Shown here in pieces: positions 17,204-26,071 of a stretch of 58,385 nucleotides of DNA. Position numbers and translations under genes: made by a program. A model generated the notes under the pieces. It saw only the letters and a list, made by a program, of their open reading frames with translations. It did no database searches and was not told where the DNA came from. How positions within the stretch are numbered: the stretch's first letter is position 1; every line of letters starts with the position of its first letter. Origin of the DNA: a virus; IMG/VR virus record IMGVR_UViG_3300034104_000851, positions 1 to 58,385 of that record; one strand, written 5' to 3'.

Positions 17204-17220
17204 AAAAAACCTTTAAAAAT

Positions 17221-17240
17221 GGACGGCCCGAAAGCCGCCC
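17221..17240 (-). terminator. Rho-independent terminator after the 137-aa gene
   Basis: On the minus strand GGGCGGC and GCCGTCC pair over seven positions (one G-U) around a six-base loop, followed by ATTTTT. Only minus-strand RNA forms all seven pairs. The same hairpin and an ATTTTA run are at 55411-55430. Confidence 0.65.
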
Positions 17241-17247
17241 AAATTAA

Positions 17248-17661
17248 TTAAACGCAGTGGATGATTGCGAAGTTAATCACTACTGCTTCTGACAGCGTAC
17301 CGCCAGAAATGTTGCGTAGGCTGATGCTGACAGAGCCAGCAGCCAAACCGTTTGCAAACACGTTGTACGATCCAGCGGTCGCTTGACCGCCAGAGATAGT
17401 AAGAATAACAGTGTCATTTGCAGAAATGAAGCTGTTGTTCAGCGTGAACGTAGCGTTAGTGGCAGTAGTCAAAGACGCGTTGTTCATAGTGATACGGCCA
17501 GCAGGCTTGTTCAGCGTAACGGCAGTTGACTTATCTGTCGCCTGCGTGACTGTACCTTGTGCTGCGGCGGTGTAGCCGAGTTGCTCGTCAGCCAAGAGAT
17601 ATTGTGCGCCAATAATATCTTGGTCTAGGAAAGCAACGCCAATAGATTTTGTATTAGCCAT
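17248..17661 (-). CDS. Probable head decoration protein 1
   Basis: A 137-aa beta-rich protein, MANTKSIGVAFLDQDIIGAQYLLADEQ..., rich in Thr, Asn and Ala (TLNNSFISANDTVILTISGGQA). It lies two genes after the coat gene between two hairpins, a setting that suggests a separate, abundant transcript. AGGAG lies close upstream. The genome B copy differs at few residues. The decoration role is inferred from size, composition and position. Confidence 0.55.
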   Translation of the reverse strand: MANTKSIGVAFLDQDIIGAQYLLADEQLGYTAAAQGTVTQATDKSTAVTLNKPAGRITMNNASLTTATNATFTLNNSFISANDTVILTISGGQATAGSYNVFANGLAAGSVSISLRNISGGTLSEAVVINFAIIHCV

Positions 17662-17681
17662 TGATTTTCTCCTGAAAAGGA

Positions 17682-17703
17682 TGCCCCGACCGTAGCCGGG
17701 GCA
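17682..17703 (-). terminator. Intercistronic hairpin
   Basis: TGCCCCG and CGGGGCA (7 bp) around an eight-base loop, between the 132-aa and 137-aa genes. On the minus strand it is followed by ATCCTTTTC and then by the ribosome site of the next gene. Fully conserved in genome B (55872-55893). Partial terminator or RNA-end stabiliser. Confidence 0.5.
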
Positions 17704-17709
17704 AACCTA

Positions 17710-18108
17710 TTAGCCAGCGATACGGTACAGGTTGTACGTAGCTTCGCCGGTCTTGACAGCGCGGAACAATACGCTGCGCGATGCAACGCCTGTACCAACG
17801 CCAACCAACGTCCAGCCAGTGCCTACTACGATAGTAGGAACGCCAGTGCTGGTAGCAATCAAAGAAAACTCAAACGATGAGTTAACTTTGGCGCTGCTGA
17901 TGTCAGCGTTAACAACGGTGACTGCAGGAAGCGTAAGGTCAGCAGTAGACGACGAAGTGTAGACAACTGCGCCACCAGCCAAATCGGCAGTGGTCAGTGT
18001 AGCGGCTGCGGTGTACGCGGTAGGGATTGCGGATACGCCCAGCGTGACTTCGCCGAGGTTGCCGTCGCCAACTTGATAACCGCCGGCGCCATTAGGTAGA
18101 ATAGCCAT
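17710..18108 (-). CDS. Probable head decoration protein 2
   Basis: A 132-aa protein, MAILPNGAGGYQVGDGNLGEV..., mostly short beta-strand sequence (TADLTLPAV, SFEFSLIATSTGVPTIVVG). It is the first gene after the coat gene, flanked by hairpins on both sides. The family is common in environmental P22-like phages next to the coat gene; I cannot name a Pfam family for it. Decoration role is inference. Confidence 0.55.
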   Translation of the reverse strand: MAILPNGAGGYQVGDGNLGEVTLGVSAIPTAYTAAATLTTADLAGGAVVYTSSSTADLTLPAVTVVNADISSAKVNSSFEFSLIATSTGVPTIVVGTGWTLVGVGTGVASRSVLFRAVKTGEATYNLYRIAG

Positions 18109-18131
18109 ATTATAAATCCTTTAAAATGTTT

Positions 18132-18153
18132 GGCCCCCAGCGAACTGGGGGCC
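18132..18153 (-). terminator. Stem-loop after the coat gene
   Basis: A nine-pair stem, GGCCCCCAG with CTGGGGGCC, closed by a TTCG loop as read on the minus strand. Genome B has GGCCTCCGG with CCGGAGGCC at the same place: both paired sides changed together, so the structure is under selection. AAACATTTTAAA follows. Attenuator or mRNA stabiliser below the coat gene. Confidence 0.7.
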
Positions 18154-18162
18154 GGTATTAGG

Positions 18163-19371
18163 TTAACCCCAGAGACGGCAGGCCATTTGCGGACGGATCG
18201 TGCTGTAGCCATACAGAACGTCGATACGGCAAGGCATACGGTCGTTGTTGATGTCGTACTGACGAACAACGCGAAGCGAGATGCCGTTATGCACCTGACG
18301 CGAAGCCATATCTACGCCCTGTGGGAGCAGAAGGTCGGCGGTTGCGAAGGTGATAGCGTCCTTGTGGTATACGAGGTTCTGCGCGTATTGCGTAGAAGCC
18401 GCGCCGACGAACACGATTGCCTTGCTGTTGCCGGGCAGTGTGTTGACAGTGGCAAGTGCGTGTGCAGCCGAGTAGATTGCAGCAACAGTGATGTTACCAG
18501 CGCCTGCGCCGCTGAGCGTGACATCAGCAAGAGCAACGAACTGGAACAACGAACCAGTGCTTTCACGGGTCTGTGGGTTGACAGCAAAGCAGTCAGCTAC
18601 AGTGAACACGTCGCCAGCCTTAACGGTAGCCGATGCGCCAGCGCCAGTGATGGCAATGGTGGTTGCGCCTTCCGACGTAACAGCAGCCGAAGTCGTGCCG
18701 CCAGTTGCAGTACGCGAACCAGTGGTGAACTGCTTGATGGACTGCGACATATTGATTTCTTCAAAACCAAGTACGCCGGTACCCATCATGCCGTTCTTGA
18801 ACTGCTTGCTGACAGTGTCGGTTGGGTTGAAAAGACCCTTCATGCCTTCGACCAAACCAGCGTTTGCGGCTGGGTTGACAGTGGCATAACGTGGCGACAT
18901 TACGGCAGCGTTTTCGTTCAGCTTCTGCTGTGCAGCAAGAAGAACAGCCGAAGTCGATGGCGTAGTGCCGGGCGTGCCAACAGTGTTACCGATGGTTGCA
19001 TACGCATTCGCAACGTCAGCGTCGATGCTGGAAGCAAGCTGCGAGATACGTGGCTTCAGAACGCGCTCTGCGAAATCATCAAGCTGCATGGTCAATTCAG
19101 CAGTCGTGAAGTTAACGCCGATGTGCTTCTGGTTGGCAACGGTCAGAGTTGTGAACTGCTCGTTGTCATCCTGTACCTGAAGGGCTGCGCCATCAGTTAC
19201 AAGTGCGCGGTCTGGAAGACGGATACGCAGGGTTGAACCAATTTTAGCACCTTCAACAGCAAAGCTGTCATCGTACTGACGGTTTACGTTACGTGTAAGA
19301 ACCAAGTTGTTTTCGAGAATCTCAAGCGCCTTACGCGTGATCATGTCGATGGTTAAAATCGAGTTACTCAT
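18163..19371 (-). CDS. Major capsid protein, P22 gp5-like coat
   Basis: A 402-aa coat protein. The N-terminal NSILTIDMITRKALEILENNLVLTRNVNRQYDDSFA and RIRLPDRA...FTTLTVANQKHIGVNFTTAEL are typical of the P22 coat family; P22 gp5 is 430 aa. AGGATT lies upstream of the start. It follows the scaffold gene by 15 bases, the standard pairing. The genome B copy is of equal length with differences mostly in residues 225-310, the surface-exposed middle. Confidence 0.88.
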   Translation of the reverse strand: MSNSILTIDMITRKALEILENNLVLTRNVNRQYDDSFAVEGAKIGSTLRIRLPDRALVTDGAALQVQDDNEQFTTLTVANQKHIGVNFTTAELTMQLDDFAERVLKPRISQLASSIDADVANAYATIGNTVGTPGTTPSTSAVLLAAQQKLNENAAVMSPRYATVNPAANAGLVEGMKGLFNPTDTVSKQFKNGMMGTGVLGFEEINMSQSIKQFTTGSRTATGGTTSAAVTSEGATTIAITGAGASATVKAGDVFTVADCFAVNPQTRESTGSLFQFVALADVTLSGAGAGNITVAAIYSAAHALATVNTLPGNSKAIVFVGAASTQYAQNLVYHKDAITFATADLLLPQGVDMASRQVHNGISLRVVRQYDINNDRMPCRIDVLYGYSTIRPQMACRLWG

Positions 19372-19386
19372 GGAAATAATCCTAAT

Positions 19387-20175
19387 TTATCGGTTGCGTT
19401 GTGCCTCGTACTTCTTGATCTGCCGTAGCCGTTCTGCCTCAATCCAATCTGACGTACTCATGGACTTTACTGACCGTGGGTCTGTCGTATCAAATGTTGG
19501 CGCACCAGCGGTGCGGGCATTGACAGGTGCAATCGGTGCCGGGGCGTTGGATGTTTTTTTGAATGTAGGTTCGGCTGAAAGCCGCGCCTCAATCATTCCA
19601 ATTTCCCTAGCTTGCAAAATGGGGTCTAAACGCGAAATACGCTGGGCATCTTTTGTGTTGATACCTAAGTGATAAATCACGTCGGGGCCAACGTCGGATG
19701 CTTGTATTGCCATTGCCATCGCGTCGGTGATCGGAAGGTTGGGGTTGTATGCGACTTGTTCAAAGTCATCATACTTGTCCCGCGCTGCCTCTTCACGTTC
19801 GTGATAAGACTCTAGCATTGCACGTTGCTGGTTATCCCTTTCACGGCGTACCAGCATTTCTTCGGCTTTACGCTCAGCCAAAACCTCTGCGTAATCCTCG
19901 TAAGTCTCAAATTGTTCAGGGGTTATGTCGTGGATCGGCTGCTGCCGTGCCTGCACTTCCTCTGCCCTTTGAGCCTGTTCGCGTTCCCATTTACGCTGCT
20001 CTCTTGCGAGTCGTTTACCTACGATGGCGTCTAAGTCTTCTTGTGAAAAAGTCTTAGGTGCTTCCTGATCAGCAGACTGCTCTTCCGGCGTCGTGTTTTC
20101 TACAGGCTCGATTGCTGCCGTGGCTTCGAGTTCTGGCGCGGAGGCATCCGCTTCGGTAAAGACATTATCGTCCAT
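19387..20175 (-). CDS. Scaffolding protein
   Basis: A 262-aa, highly charged, helical protein: an acidic N-terminus (TEADASAPELEATAAIEPVENT), a coiled middle (KRLAREQRKWEREQAQRAEEVQARQ) and a basic C-terminal helix (SDWIEAERLRQIKKYEAQRNR) like the coat-binding end of P22 gp8. It is directly upstream of the coat gene. It directs procapsid assembly and leaves before packaging. Confidence 0.78.
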   Translation of the reverse strand: MDDNVFTEADASAPELEATAAIEPVENTTPEEQSADQEAPKTFSQEDLDAIVGKRLAREQRKWEREQAQRAEEVQARQQPIHDITPEQFETYEDYAEVLAERKAEEMLVRRERDNQQRAMLESYHEREEAARDKYDDFEQVAYNPNLPITDAMAMAIQASDVGPDVIYHLGINTKDAQRISRLDPILQAREIGMIEARLSAEPTFKKTSNAPAPIAPVNARTAGAPTFDTTDPRSVKSMSTSDWIEAERLRQIKKYEAQRNR

Positions 20176-20260
20176 GTTTAACCCTTAAAGAGTTCCTGAT
20201 GAGCCGCATCAGTACGGTTGGTGGCTAGACTACATCATTTGATGCAGTCTGGCAATCTTG

Positions 20261-20524
20261 TTACGCTTCTACTTCTGCGGGAGCGTTCTTAGCTTGTTCT
20301 GCGGCATAGGCAGCTACTACGTCAGCGGTGTGCGTCGCGGCGCATATTGCCTGCACGCGAGCATCTTCTGCGCTGTAGTCATCGCCGGGGGCGACAACGT
20401 GACGGTGGAATGTGCCGCTGATCTGTTCGCCGTCTTCGAGGATGGCAGTCTTAGTGCGTACTTGCACTGCGCCGTTCTCAAGAACTTCGACCTTATCTAC
20501 CACTACATTTTTTTCTAAAGCCAT
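20261..20524 (-). CDS. Small virion-linked protein of unknown function
   Basis: An 87-aa acidic protein, MALEKNVVVDKVEVLENGAVQVRTKTAILEDGEQIS..., with a strong AGGAG nine bases before the start. Proteins with this N-terminus occur widely in phage head or tail clusters, without a known function. A hairpin (about 20233-20256) follows in the 85-base gap before the scaffold gene. This gene is in the shared backbone; genome B sequence stops just before it. Confidence 0.6.
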   Translation of the reverse strand: MALEKNVVVDKVEVLENGAVQVRTKTAILEDGEQISGTFHRHVVAPGDDYSAEDARVQAICAATHTADVVAAYAAEQAKNAPAEVEA

Positions 20525-20569
20525 TTTTATTCTCCTGTTTCCAGACCGGCTATCCCGCCGGACATTAGG

Positions 20570-22444
20570 TTAACTTATGTACTCAACTTCGCGGGTTATA
20601 TAAAGTATTGACCCTGTGGTGTTGGCTATGTCAATCTTGTAAAGGTTTTCGTCCGACGGAGAACCGTTGATAGTAACCGCTACGCCCGATCCAAGGCTGT
20701 TTACAGCCACTACATATACGCGTCCGGCTGTCGTGCCGTCACCGCGAACAATGTACTCATGCACACCCTTAGCGCCTGCGTTAAAAATATGCCGCACGCG
20801 GACTGTGTAATCCTCGTTAAGCTGCCCAAATTCTTGGCTGGTAAACGTAGACGCCGTGTTGACGCTGTTATCATATCGGTTGTTCTTAGGGTACGCGACG
20901 GCAGCTTCGGCTGCGGTAAGCAGATTAGGTTCAAACGACCAATAGATCGGCGTGCGCCATTCAGACTCAAAAATAGATACGTCGCAAGTGGTTAGAAAAT
21001 CACCTGTTTCAATCGGTGCTACTAAAGTGAACAAGCCTGTATATGGCCCCCATGTAAACCCTTCAGTCACACCTATGTCAACGCCGCCAATAGTAACGAC
21101 AGCATTAGAAAAGCCGTTATTTTCGTCTGTGCAAGCCGCTGCAAAAGAACCATAAATATAGCCGTCCGCAACTGTTTGCGACGACTCAGTGTTGTTATTT
21201 ATGAGGTTGTTTGTGTTTATGCCGACGCATTTTTCGCGCACGCCTGTTGGAAGCGTACCGCTATAGGGGGTGCGCCCTACGCCAGCATTAGAACCAGCGA
21301 GGCTTGTTTCGATAAACCTATTTCCGTGCCGCCCAATATCTGTTGAAAGTGGGCTTAGGAACATCGTGTAAGTGTCAGTCTGACCGTAAGTGGCGTCATT
21401 TGAAACGACAGGCGTAACTGTTTCTGGCGTGACGGCGATCCAACCGTAACCACTAGCTTTAATTGGACACTGCGAGGATATTTCAGCGCCGAAAGGCAGG
21501 CGAATTTCGTCAGGCATAAACGCCGAAGGATATAGTCTGTTGCTGACAAATAACTTCAAACCGGAATATCCGAACGCTGGCATATATGGCTGTAGCAGCC
21601 CATAGCCTGAGTCCACGCCTGTGTTTTCCGCGCTCACATTATCAAGGCCAATATTGCAGTTCCAGTTGGAGTCTGTCTGATAAATACCCGCTGGCTCACA
21701 ACCTTCAAAATGCGTATTCCGCATATTCATAAAGGTGGCGCTACCATTGATGTGTATGCCGCCGCCGACAGTGGTGTCGTGAAACATATTTCGGTCAAGA
21801 TAAAACAGGTTCATGTTGACGTTATCAAGTTCGACGCACGTTTCAGTTTTGAAAGCGTTGCAGCGGTCAATGTATGTGGGGCCAAAATAGTTGGCGGGCG
21901 TAGATGGGTCGCCGGTCGTGCAATAAAACCGGATAAAGTTTTTCATGCCGTAACAGTTTACGTTCTGCCAAAGCAGTTTTTGCACGTAGTTCGCCGTAGA
22001 TTTTCCTACTGAGAACCCTTCGCTGGTGCGGAAATAAACGCTGTCTTTTGTTTGGCGGATTGAAAAATCCTCAAAAGACACGTTCTGGAAATAAAAGTCG
22101 TTAAACTGAATATCGAACAGCTTTGATGCAGTTTTGTTAAAAATGATGTTGGTGCGGCTTTCGATAACACCGTCGCCCTGCGTAATTGCGTCGCTGGCAA
22201 TCTCGCCCACCATGCGGAACGTAACTTGGCTGCCCGAAGCGCGTGTACCGTTAATCAGCAACGGATCAGTGATTAGATAGTTGCCTTGGGGGACAAAAAG
22301 CGTTTTGGAGTTGTCCAGACAAAAGTCTATTGCCGCCTGAAACGCAGTGGTGCAATCGAAGCTACCGTTTCCGTTCGCGCCAAAATCCAGCACGTTTGCA
22401 GTCGCGCCGTCGATCATTGAGTAGGTGGCTTTAGTCAGAGACAT
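20570..22444 (-). CDS. Tailspike with pectate-lyase-like beta-helix
   Basis: A 624-aa protein. NVLDFGANGNGSFDCTTAFQAAIDFCL near residue 17 is the hallmark opening of right-handed beta-helix tailspikes, followed by repeated short strands (NMNLFYLDRNMFHDTTVGGGIHINGSATFMNMRNTHFEGCEP). There is no head-binding domain, so it may attach through another spike. It probably binds or cuts surface polysaccharide. A small hairpin (CCGGC/GCCGG) lies after the stop. Confidence 0.75.
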   Translation of the reverse strand: MSLTKATYSMIDGATANVLDFGANGNGSFDCTTAFQAAIDFCLDNSKTLFVPQGNYLITDPLLINGTRASGSQVTFRMVGEIASDAITQGDGVIESRTNIIFNKTASKLFDIQFNDFYFQNVSFEDFSIRQTKDSVYFRTSEGFSVGKSTANYVQKLLWQNVNCYGMKNFIRFYCTTGDPSTPANYFGPTYIDRCNAFKTETCVELDNVNMNLFYLDRNMFHDTTVGGGIHINGSATFMNMRNTHFEGCEPAGIYQTDSNWNCNIGLDNVSAENTGVDSGYGLLQPYMPAFGYSGLKLFVSNRLYPSAFMPDEIRLPFGAEISSQCPIKASGYGWIAVTPETVTPVVSNDATYGQTDTYTMFLSPLSTDIGRHGNRFIETSLAGSNAGVGRTPYSGTLPTGVREKCVGINTNNLINNNTESSQTVADGYIYGSFAAACTDENNGFSNAVVTIGGVDIGVTEGFTWGPYTGLFTLVAPIETGDFLTTCDVSIFESEWRTPIYWSFEPNLLTAAEAAVAYPKNNRYDNSVNTASTFTSQEFGQLNEDYTVRVRHIFNAGAKGVHEYIVRGDGTTAGRVYVVAVNSLGSGVAVTINGSPSDENLYKIDIANTTGSILYITREVEYIS

Positions 22445-22456
22445 AATAGTTCTCGC

Positions 22457-23323
22457 TTATACGGTGTAAGTAATGGACGCACCCACATATTTTCCAGCGC
22501 CAGCAGAAATATTTATGTAAGCGCCGGTCACTGCGTCAAGAAATGAAATTCGGTTGTCAGCAGACTGAATATGGGCTGTCGCTACCGCAGAACCCATACC
22601 TATAAAAAAGCATGACCCGTATGCACGTTCAGCAGAACTGGAAAAGGGCAGCCCCGTAATAAGCAAAACGCCAGATGCGCCCGTAGTATTTACGTTAAAC
22701 AATGAGATTTGCGCCGTCACTTGACGACCTATGCGGGTGTAACGTCCGCTAGCGGTAACTGGCGTGGTAGGCGCGGCGGCGTCGCCTGTCAGTGTACCTG
22801 TCCATACACCTTCCTCATAGTCATTCAGCAATTCGCTGGTCATGCCAGCAGCGTGCGTTGCTGCGCTGAAGTCAATGCCTTTGCCAGCGGCGCTAGGAAC
22901 GAAGTTACCAGAAGCAAGTTTCAGGTCGCCATTTGGAAACAAAGCCATTGTTTCGGGAAAACTAGCGATAGGACTTCCAGCCGTTCCAGACGCCGCGCTG
23001 TACCAAACATGGAAGCCAGAGTTTTGCTGATACCATCCAGCGGCACCAGTTACGTTATAGCGCAGAGCATTATCATAATACCAGTTTGAGCCGATATTAT
23101 TATAGACGCCTTTTGAAAACAGTCCGCCATCGTTAGGTACGTCGAGATGCCCCGGCCCAGTCCAAGCCATCTTGGTTGTCGCAACCGCTACGTTGTTTTG
23201 CGTCTGAGTGAGGTCAGCAACTGATACTTTAACGGTAGCGCCGCTCTGAACAATAGGCAAAACTTCTGTGCCAGCAAGGGGGCTGGCAGCAGTTGTAAGC
23301 GCGGAAATCTTTTTATCAGCCAT
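22457..23323 (-). CDS. Tail fibre or adaptor protein
   Basis: A 288-aa beta-rich protein. The N-terminal ISALTTAASPLAGTEVLPIVQSGATVKVSVADL is a frequent attachment module of phage fibres and is also seen in the 396-aa protein at 15123-16313. The C-terminal half (YEEGVWTGTLTGDAA...GRYTRIGRQVTAQISLF) matches the common receptor-binding tip type. It sits between two beta-helix spikes and may connect them. Confidence 0.65.
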   Translation of the reverse strand: MADKKISALTTAASPLAGTEVLPIVQSGATVKVSVADLTQTQNNVAVATTKMAWTGPGHLDVPNDGGLFSKGVYNNIGSNWYYDNALRYNVTGAAGWYQQNSGFHVWYSAASGTAGSPIASFPETMALFPNGDLKLASGNFVPSAAGKGIDFSAATHAAGMTSELLNDYEEGVWTGTLTGDAAAPTTPVTASGRYTRIGRQVTAQISLFNVNTTGASGVLLITGLPFSSSAERAYGSCFFIGMGSAVATAHIQSADNRISFLDAVTGAYINISAGAGKYVGASITYTV

Positions 23324-23334
23324 AGTTTATATCC

Positions 23335-25224
23335 TTACAAATTGCCTTCAGACACCCAAGTTCCGGGCTGCCCTGATACGGTACAAATCCAACCTTTTGG
23401 TGAGCCAACAGCGGGTGATGCGTTCATTACGCGGCTTCCCTTGCACCATTTGATATTGCCGTAGTCGCCGGGGTTAGATTGAGGACTGGTTGGGCCAAAC
23501 AATATTTTAGGGTGGACTAACGATCCAGTTACGGTGTCTGTGTAAATGCCGCCAAACGAAAGCTGTCCATCTGTCGGGTTAAGCGCAAAAAAGCGGCTTC
23601 CAGCGGCAAACACTTGATCGCCACCCAACCAGTAAGATACGTTTCCTACAGGAGCGCGTCCGCTCGTGCTAAGAGAAGCGTATCCTTCATACAGTTCAAT
23701 CGAAGCGTAATCCGTACCAAGATTGAGCGCGCCGCGAGAGTTTTGTGTACCAAACTTATGCAAGCGGCCAGTAACTGCGTTTCCACCAGAAACCAAGCCT
23801 GTAGCAGTATCGCCCCATTTAATTGCGTATTCGTTTGCCGTAATCATGGCGGCGTCTTGCTGGATGCCGTTGCCAGTGATCGTCAAACCTTTATGAAGCG
23901 CAGTACCCTTATCGCACTCAATATCACCGCCGGCGTTACCTTCCAGATAGTTTCCGGTGATTGTAACGCCATAGCAAGCTGCAAGGCTGATAGCTGGGCC
24001 TGCAACGCCACTCAAACCTTGAATGACGTTCCCGTCGATTGTGCAAGTGTTCATCGCAGGATCGGCAGCGGCGTCATAAATTGACAGGAAGGCGTCGCCT
24101 TGCTCAATTAGGTTGTTGGTGAAATGCAAATCGTAAGCAATAGGCATTGCGGCAAAATAGCCTGTCCAACCCCATGCACTGCAACCCATCGCATAGATAG
24201 ACTGCGCGTAGAGCGTGCTGTTGTTAAACATCCGAATACGGTCAAAAGCGCAGTTCGAGAAAATAATGCGGCGATACGTTGCGCCGTTAATAACTTGTGC
24301 CAGCACGCCAGCATCAGTCTTAAAATACATATTGTCGAAAGTGATTAATTCAGCATCAAGGTTTGTAACAAACATCGTGCCGGCATCAGCTTTATATAGG
24401 CCGCCTGCGCCGCCGCCAGACACGACAAGCCGCTTTTGAGTTGTCAAAAGCGAACGGTCAATCGTGATGAAAAAGACCTTCGCAAGTCCGGGAAAAAATA
24501 GGTTTACATCGTTCGCAACTGCATAATCAAAAGCGTCTTGAACTGCTGCCGTGTCATCCGTCACGCCATCGCAAACAGCACCGAAATCTTTGACCGAAAC
24601 ATATTCTGCCAGCTTGTCTTGGACGTTGGTGGCTACGCTGCCGGTAAACGGTGGGTCATAGCTAACAATCGACGCGTCTACAGCGCCAGTAGTAGTCTGG
24701 ATTGCTGTGGTGAACTTTACCTCACCGCCGACGTGTACGCCAGACGTAAACGTCACGGTGTCGCTGTCCGTCTCCAGATAGCTGTCACCAACATACTGGT
24801 TCACGCCGTCGATGTAGACGGTCAGCGAGTTCGTGCCGGGCGTGTAGTTGATCGTCGAAAGGTTGAACACGGTCTGGCCGGCGGTAGCCGTGATGACTTC
24901 TTCCTGCACCGTGTAGTTGACGAAATTCGAGTTGACGCCAGTGATGTTGTCGTAAGTGCCCAGCAGGATGCCTGTGGCTGTCTCAATAACAAACTTATAG
25001 ACCAGACCGTCAGTCAGCCAAATTTCGCCGCCCGGTACGCGTCCTGCGCTGTCCAAAATGATAGGGTTTGCGTGCGGCGTGACGCCAGACGCGCTGGTAT
25101 ACGTGACTTGCGGCGTAGTTGTGCCGGCTGCATAGGTATAAATCTTGCCGCCCGACAGGATAACGCCGTTATTGTCGAAGAACTGCGCTGCGAAGCCGCC
25201 GATGGGCGAAGGGGTTACTGACAT
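23335..25224 (-). CDS. Tailspike with head-binding domain and beta-helix
   Basis: A 629-aa protein with three parts. Residues about 1-100 (GGFAAQFFDNNGVILSGGKIYTYAAGTTTPQVTY) form the tail-attachment domain of P22-type spikes. Residues 105-205 are a linker beta domain (FNLSTINYTPGTNSLTVYIDGVNQYV). Then VSVKDFGAVCDGVTDDTAAVQDAF opens a right-handed beta-helix. The C-terminal block ends in GSPKGWICTVSGQPGTWVSEGNL. It is the likely primary receptor-binding protein. Confidence 0.82.
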   Translation of the reverse strand: MSVTPSPIGGFAAQFFDNNGVILSGGKIYTYAAGTTTPQVTYTSASGVTPHANPIILDSAGRVPGGEIWLTDGLVYKFVIETATGILLGTYDNITGVNSNFVNYTVQEEVITATAGQTVFNLSTINYTPGTNSLTVYIDGVNQYVGDSYLETDSDTVTFTSGVHVGGEVKFTTAIQTTTGAVDASIVSYDPPFTGSVATNVQDKLAEYVSVKDFGAVCDGVTDDTAAVQDAFDYAVANDVNLFFPGLAKVFFITIDRSLLTTQKRLVVSGGGAGGLYKADAGTMFVTNLDAELITFDNMYFKTDAGVLAQVINGATYRRIIFSNCAFDRIRMFNNSTLYAQSIYAMGCSAWGWTGYFAAMPIAYDLHFTNNLIEQGDAFLSIYDAAADPAMNTCTIDGNVIQGLSGVAGPAISLAACYGVTITGNYLEGNAGGDIECDKGTALHKGLTITGNGIQQDAAMITANEYAIKWGDTATGLVSGGNAVTGRLHKFGTQNSRGALNLGTDYASIELYEGYASLSTSGRAPVGNVSYWLGGDQVFAAGSRFFALNPTDGQLSFGGIYTDTVTGSLVHPKILFGPTSPQSNPGDYGNIKWCKGSRVMNASPAVGSPKGWICTVSGQPGTWVSEGNL

Positions 25225-25228
25225 CTAA

Positions 25229-25390
25229 TTACTCCAGCAGCAACAATCCGCCGTCCTCTTGGACGAGGTTGTCACCTATTTCAGTTAGCAGATTGCCTTG
25301 CACGGTCGCGTCAGAGTAGCCAGACAGAAAGCTAATAATGCTCCCTAACCCTAAAGCAATACCATTACGAAGCGCGCCGCCGAAGCCCAT
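25229..25390 (-). CDS. Small hydrophobic protein
   Basis: A 53-aa frame, MGFGGALRNGIALGLGSIISFLSGYSDATVQGNLLTEIGDNLVQEDGGLLLLE, with one hydrophobic stretch (residues 10-24). It ends four bases before the tailspike start and supplies the upstream ribosome-site context for it. Not recognised. The filled gap and in-operon placement are the main support. Confidence 0.5.
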   Translation of the reverse strand: MGFGGALRNGIALGLGSIISFLSGYSDATVQGNLLTEIGDNLVQEDGGLLLLE

Positions 25391-25393
25391 ATA

Positions 25394-25699
25394 TCAGTTC
25401 CGGTTAATCGGCTTGGCGTACACCGTACCGCCTGTGGACACCTGAATGGCACTCACGCGCCAAGGTGAGCCGTTCGTGTTGACGGTCAGCACAAAAGGAA
25501 TTGGCGTAAATGGCGGAATTGGCGTACTGGCGGTCGTAGCGACAGCGCCGACGCCTACTTCGACGTAGCAAGCCTGATCCGACCAGACCACAACGCCCTG
25601 CGCGCCGGGAGGCCATGTGGACGTGTTACCAGCAGTGCCGGTATACGCCACGCTGTATGCAGGATAATCAGCTTTGCTTAGTGGGTTTAAAAGTTCCAT
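25394..25699 (-). CDS. Small beta-rich structural protein
   Basis: A 101-aa protein, MELLNPLSKADYPAYSVAYTGTAGNTSTWPPGAQGVVVWSDQACYVEVG..., with Gly-, Thr- and Pro-rich strands and the ending GGTVYAKPINRN. It looks like a small head or tail beta-sandwich. No family recognised. It lies between the DUF5856-like protein and the spike genes. Confidence 0.55.
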   Translation of the reverse strand: MELLNPLSKADYPAYSVAYTGTAGNTSTWPPGAQGVVVWSDQACYVEVGVGAVATTASTPIPPFTPIPFVLTVNTNGSPWRVSAIQVSTGGTVYAKPINRN

Positions 25700-25708
25700 A
25701 GCGCGTCC

Positions 25709-26071
25709 TTATGCGAGAAATTTCAGTTTATACAGCGTGCTGTAATACAGGCCAAAAATCTCGTCGATAATGTTTTGGATTGAGGTGCAATCCTTATCGA
25801 CGACTTTATACCGCATTTCCATCAGTTCGTCTACTTGACCTTCAAGAAACTCGACAATGTTGTTGGTTTTCTTAGCCGACATCAGCGAAATAGGGCCGAT
25901 GAGGCCATATTTGCCCTGATAGGCTTCCGCGTATTTGTCCGCCAAGTCAATGATTTCGCTGTAAAACTTCCGCAACGCTTTATGCTTTGCGTAGCTGCGT
26001 GTGTTCAGATGCGTCGAGTGTGCCACGTCACGCGCAAGAAACAATGTACCTACAAAATCAGCGCAACTCAT
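25709..26071 (-). CDS. DUF5856-like helical protein
   Basis: A 120-aa all-helical protein. FVGTLFLARDVAHSTHLNTRSYAKHKALRKFYSEIIDLADKYAEAYQGKYG resembles the DUF5856 family known from cyanophages, whose fold looks like ferritin or Dps proteins. The H, E and D residues at the spacing ARDVAHxxH...EIIDLxDxxAE could bind metal. It starts where the portal gene ends (one-base overlap, TAATG). Role unknown; DNA protection in the head is only a guess. Confidence 0.6.
   Translation of the reverse strand: MSCADFVGTLFLARDVAHSTHLNTRSYAKHKALRKFYSEIIDLADKYAEAYQGKYGLIGPISLMSAKKTNNIVEFLEGQVDELMEMRYKVVDKDCTSIQNIIDEIFGLYYSTLYKLKFLA

Noticed and set aside
20176-20260. Promoter for scaffold and coat in the 85-base gap
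   Set aside because: Only a hairpin is visible; no credible -35/-10 pair was found on the minus strand.
24538-25221. Plus-strand frame of 227 codons opposite the tailspike gene
   Set aside because: Antisense shadow in a GC-biased gene, without a start signal or family likeness.
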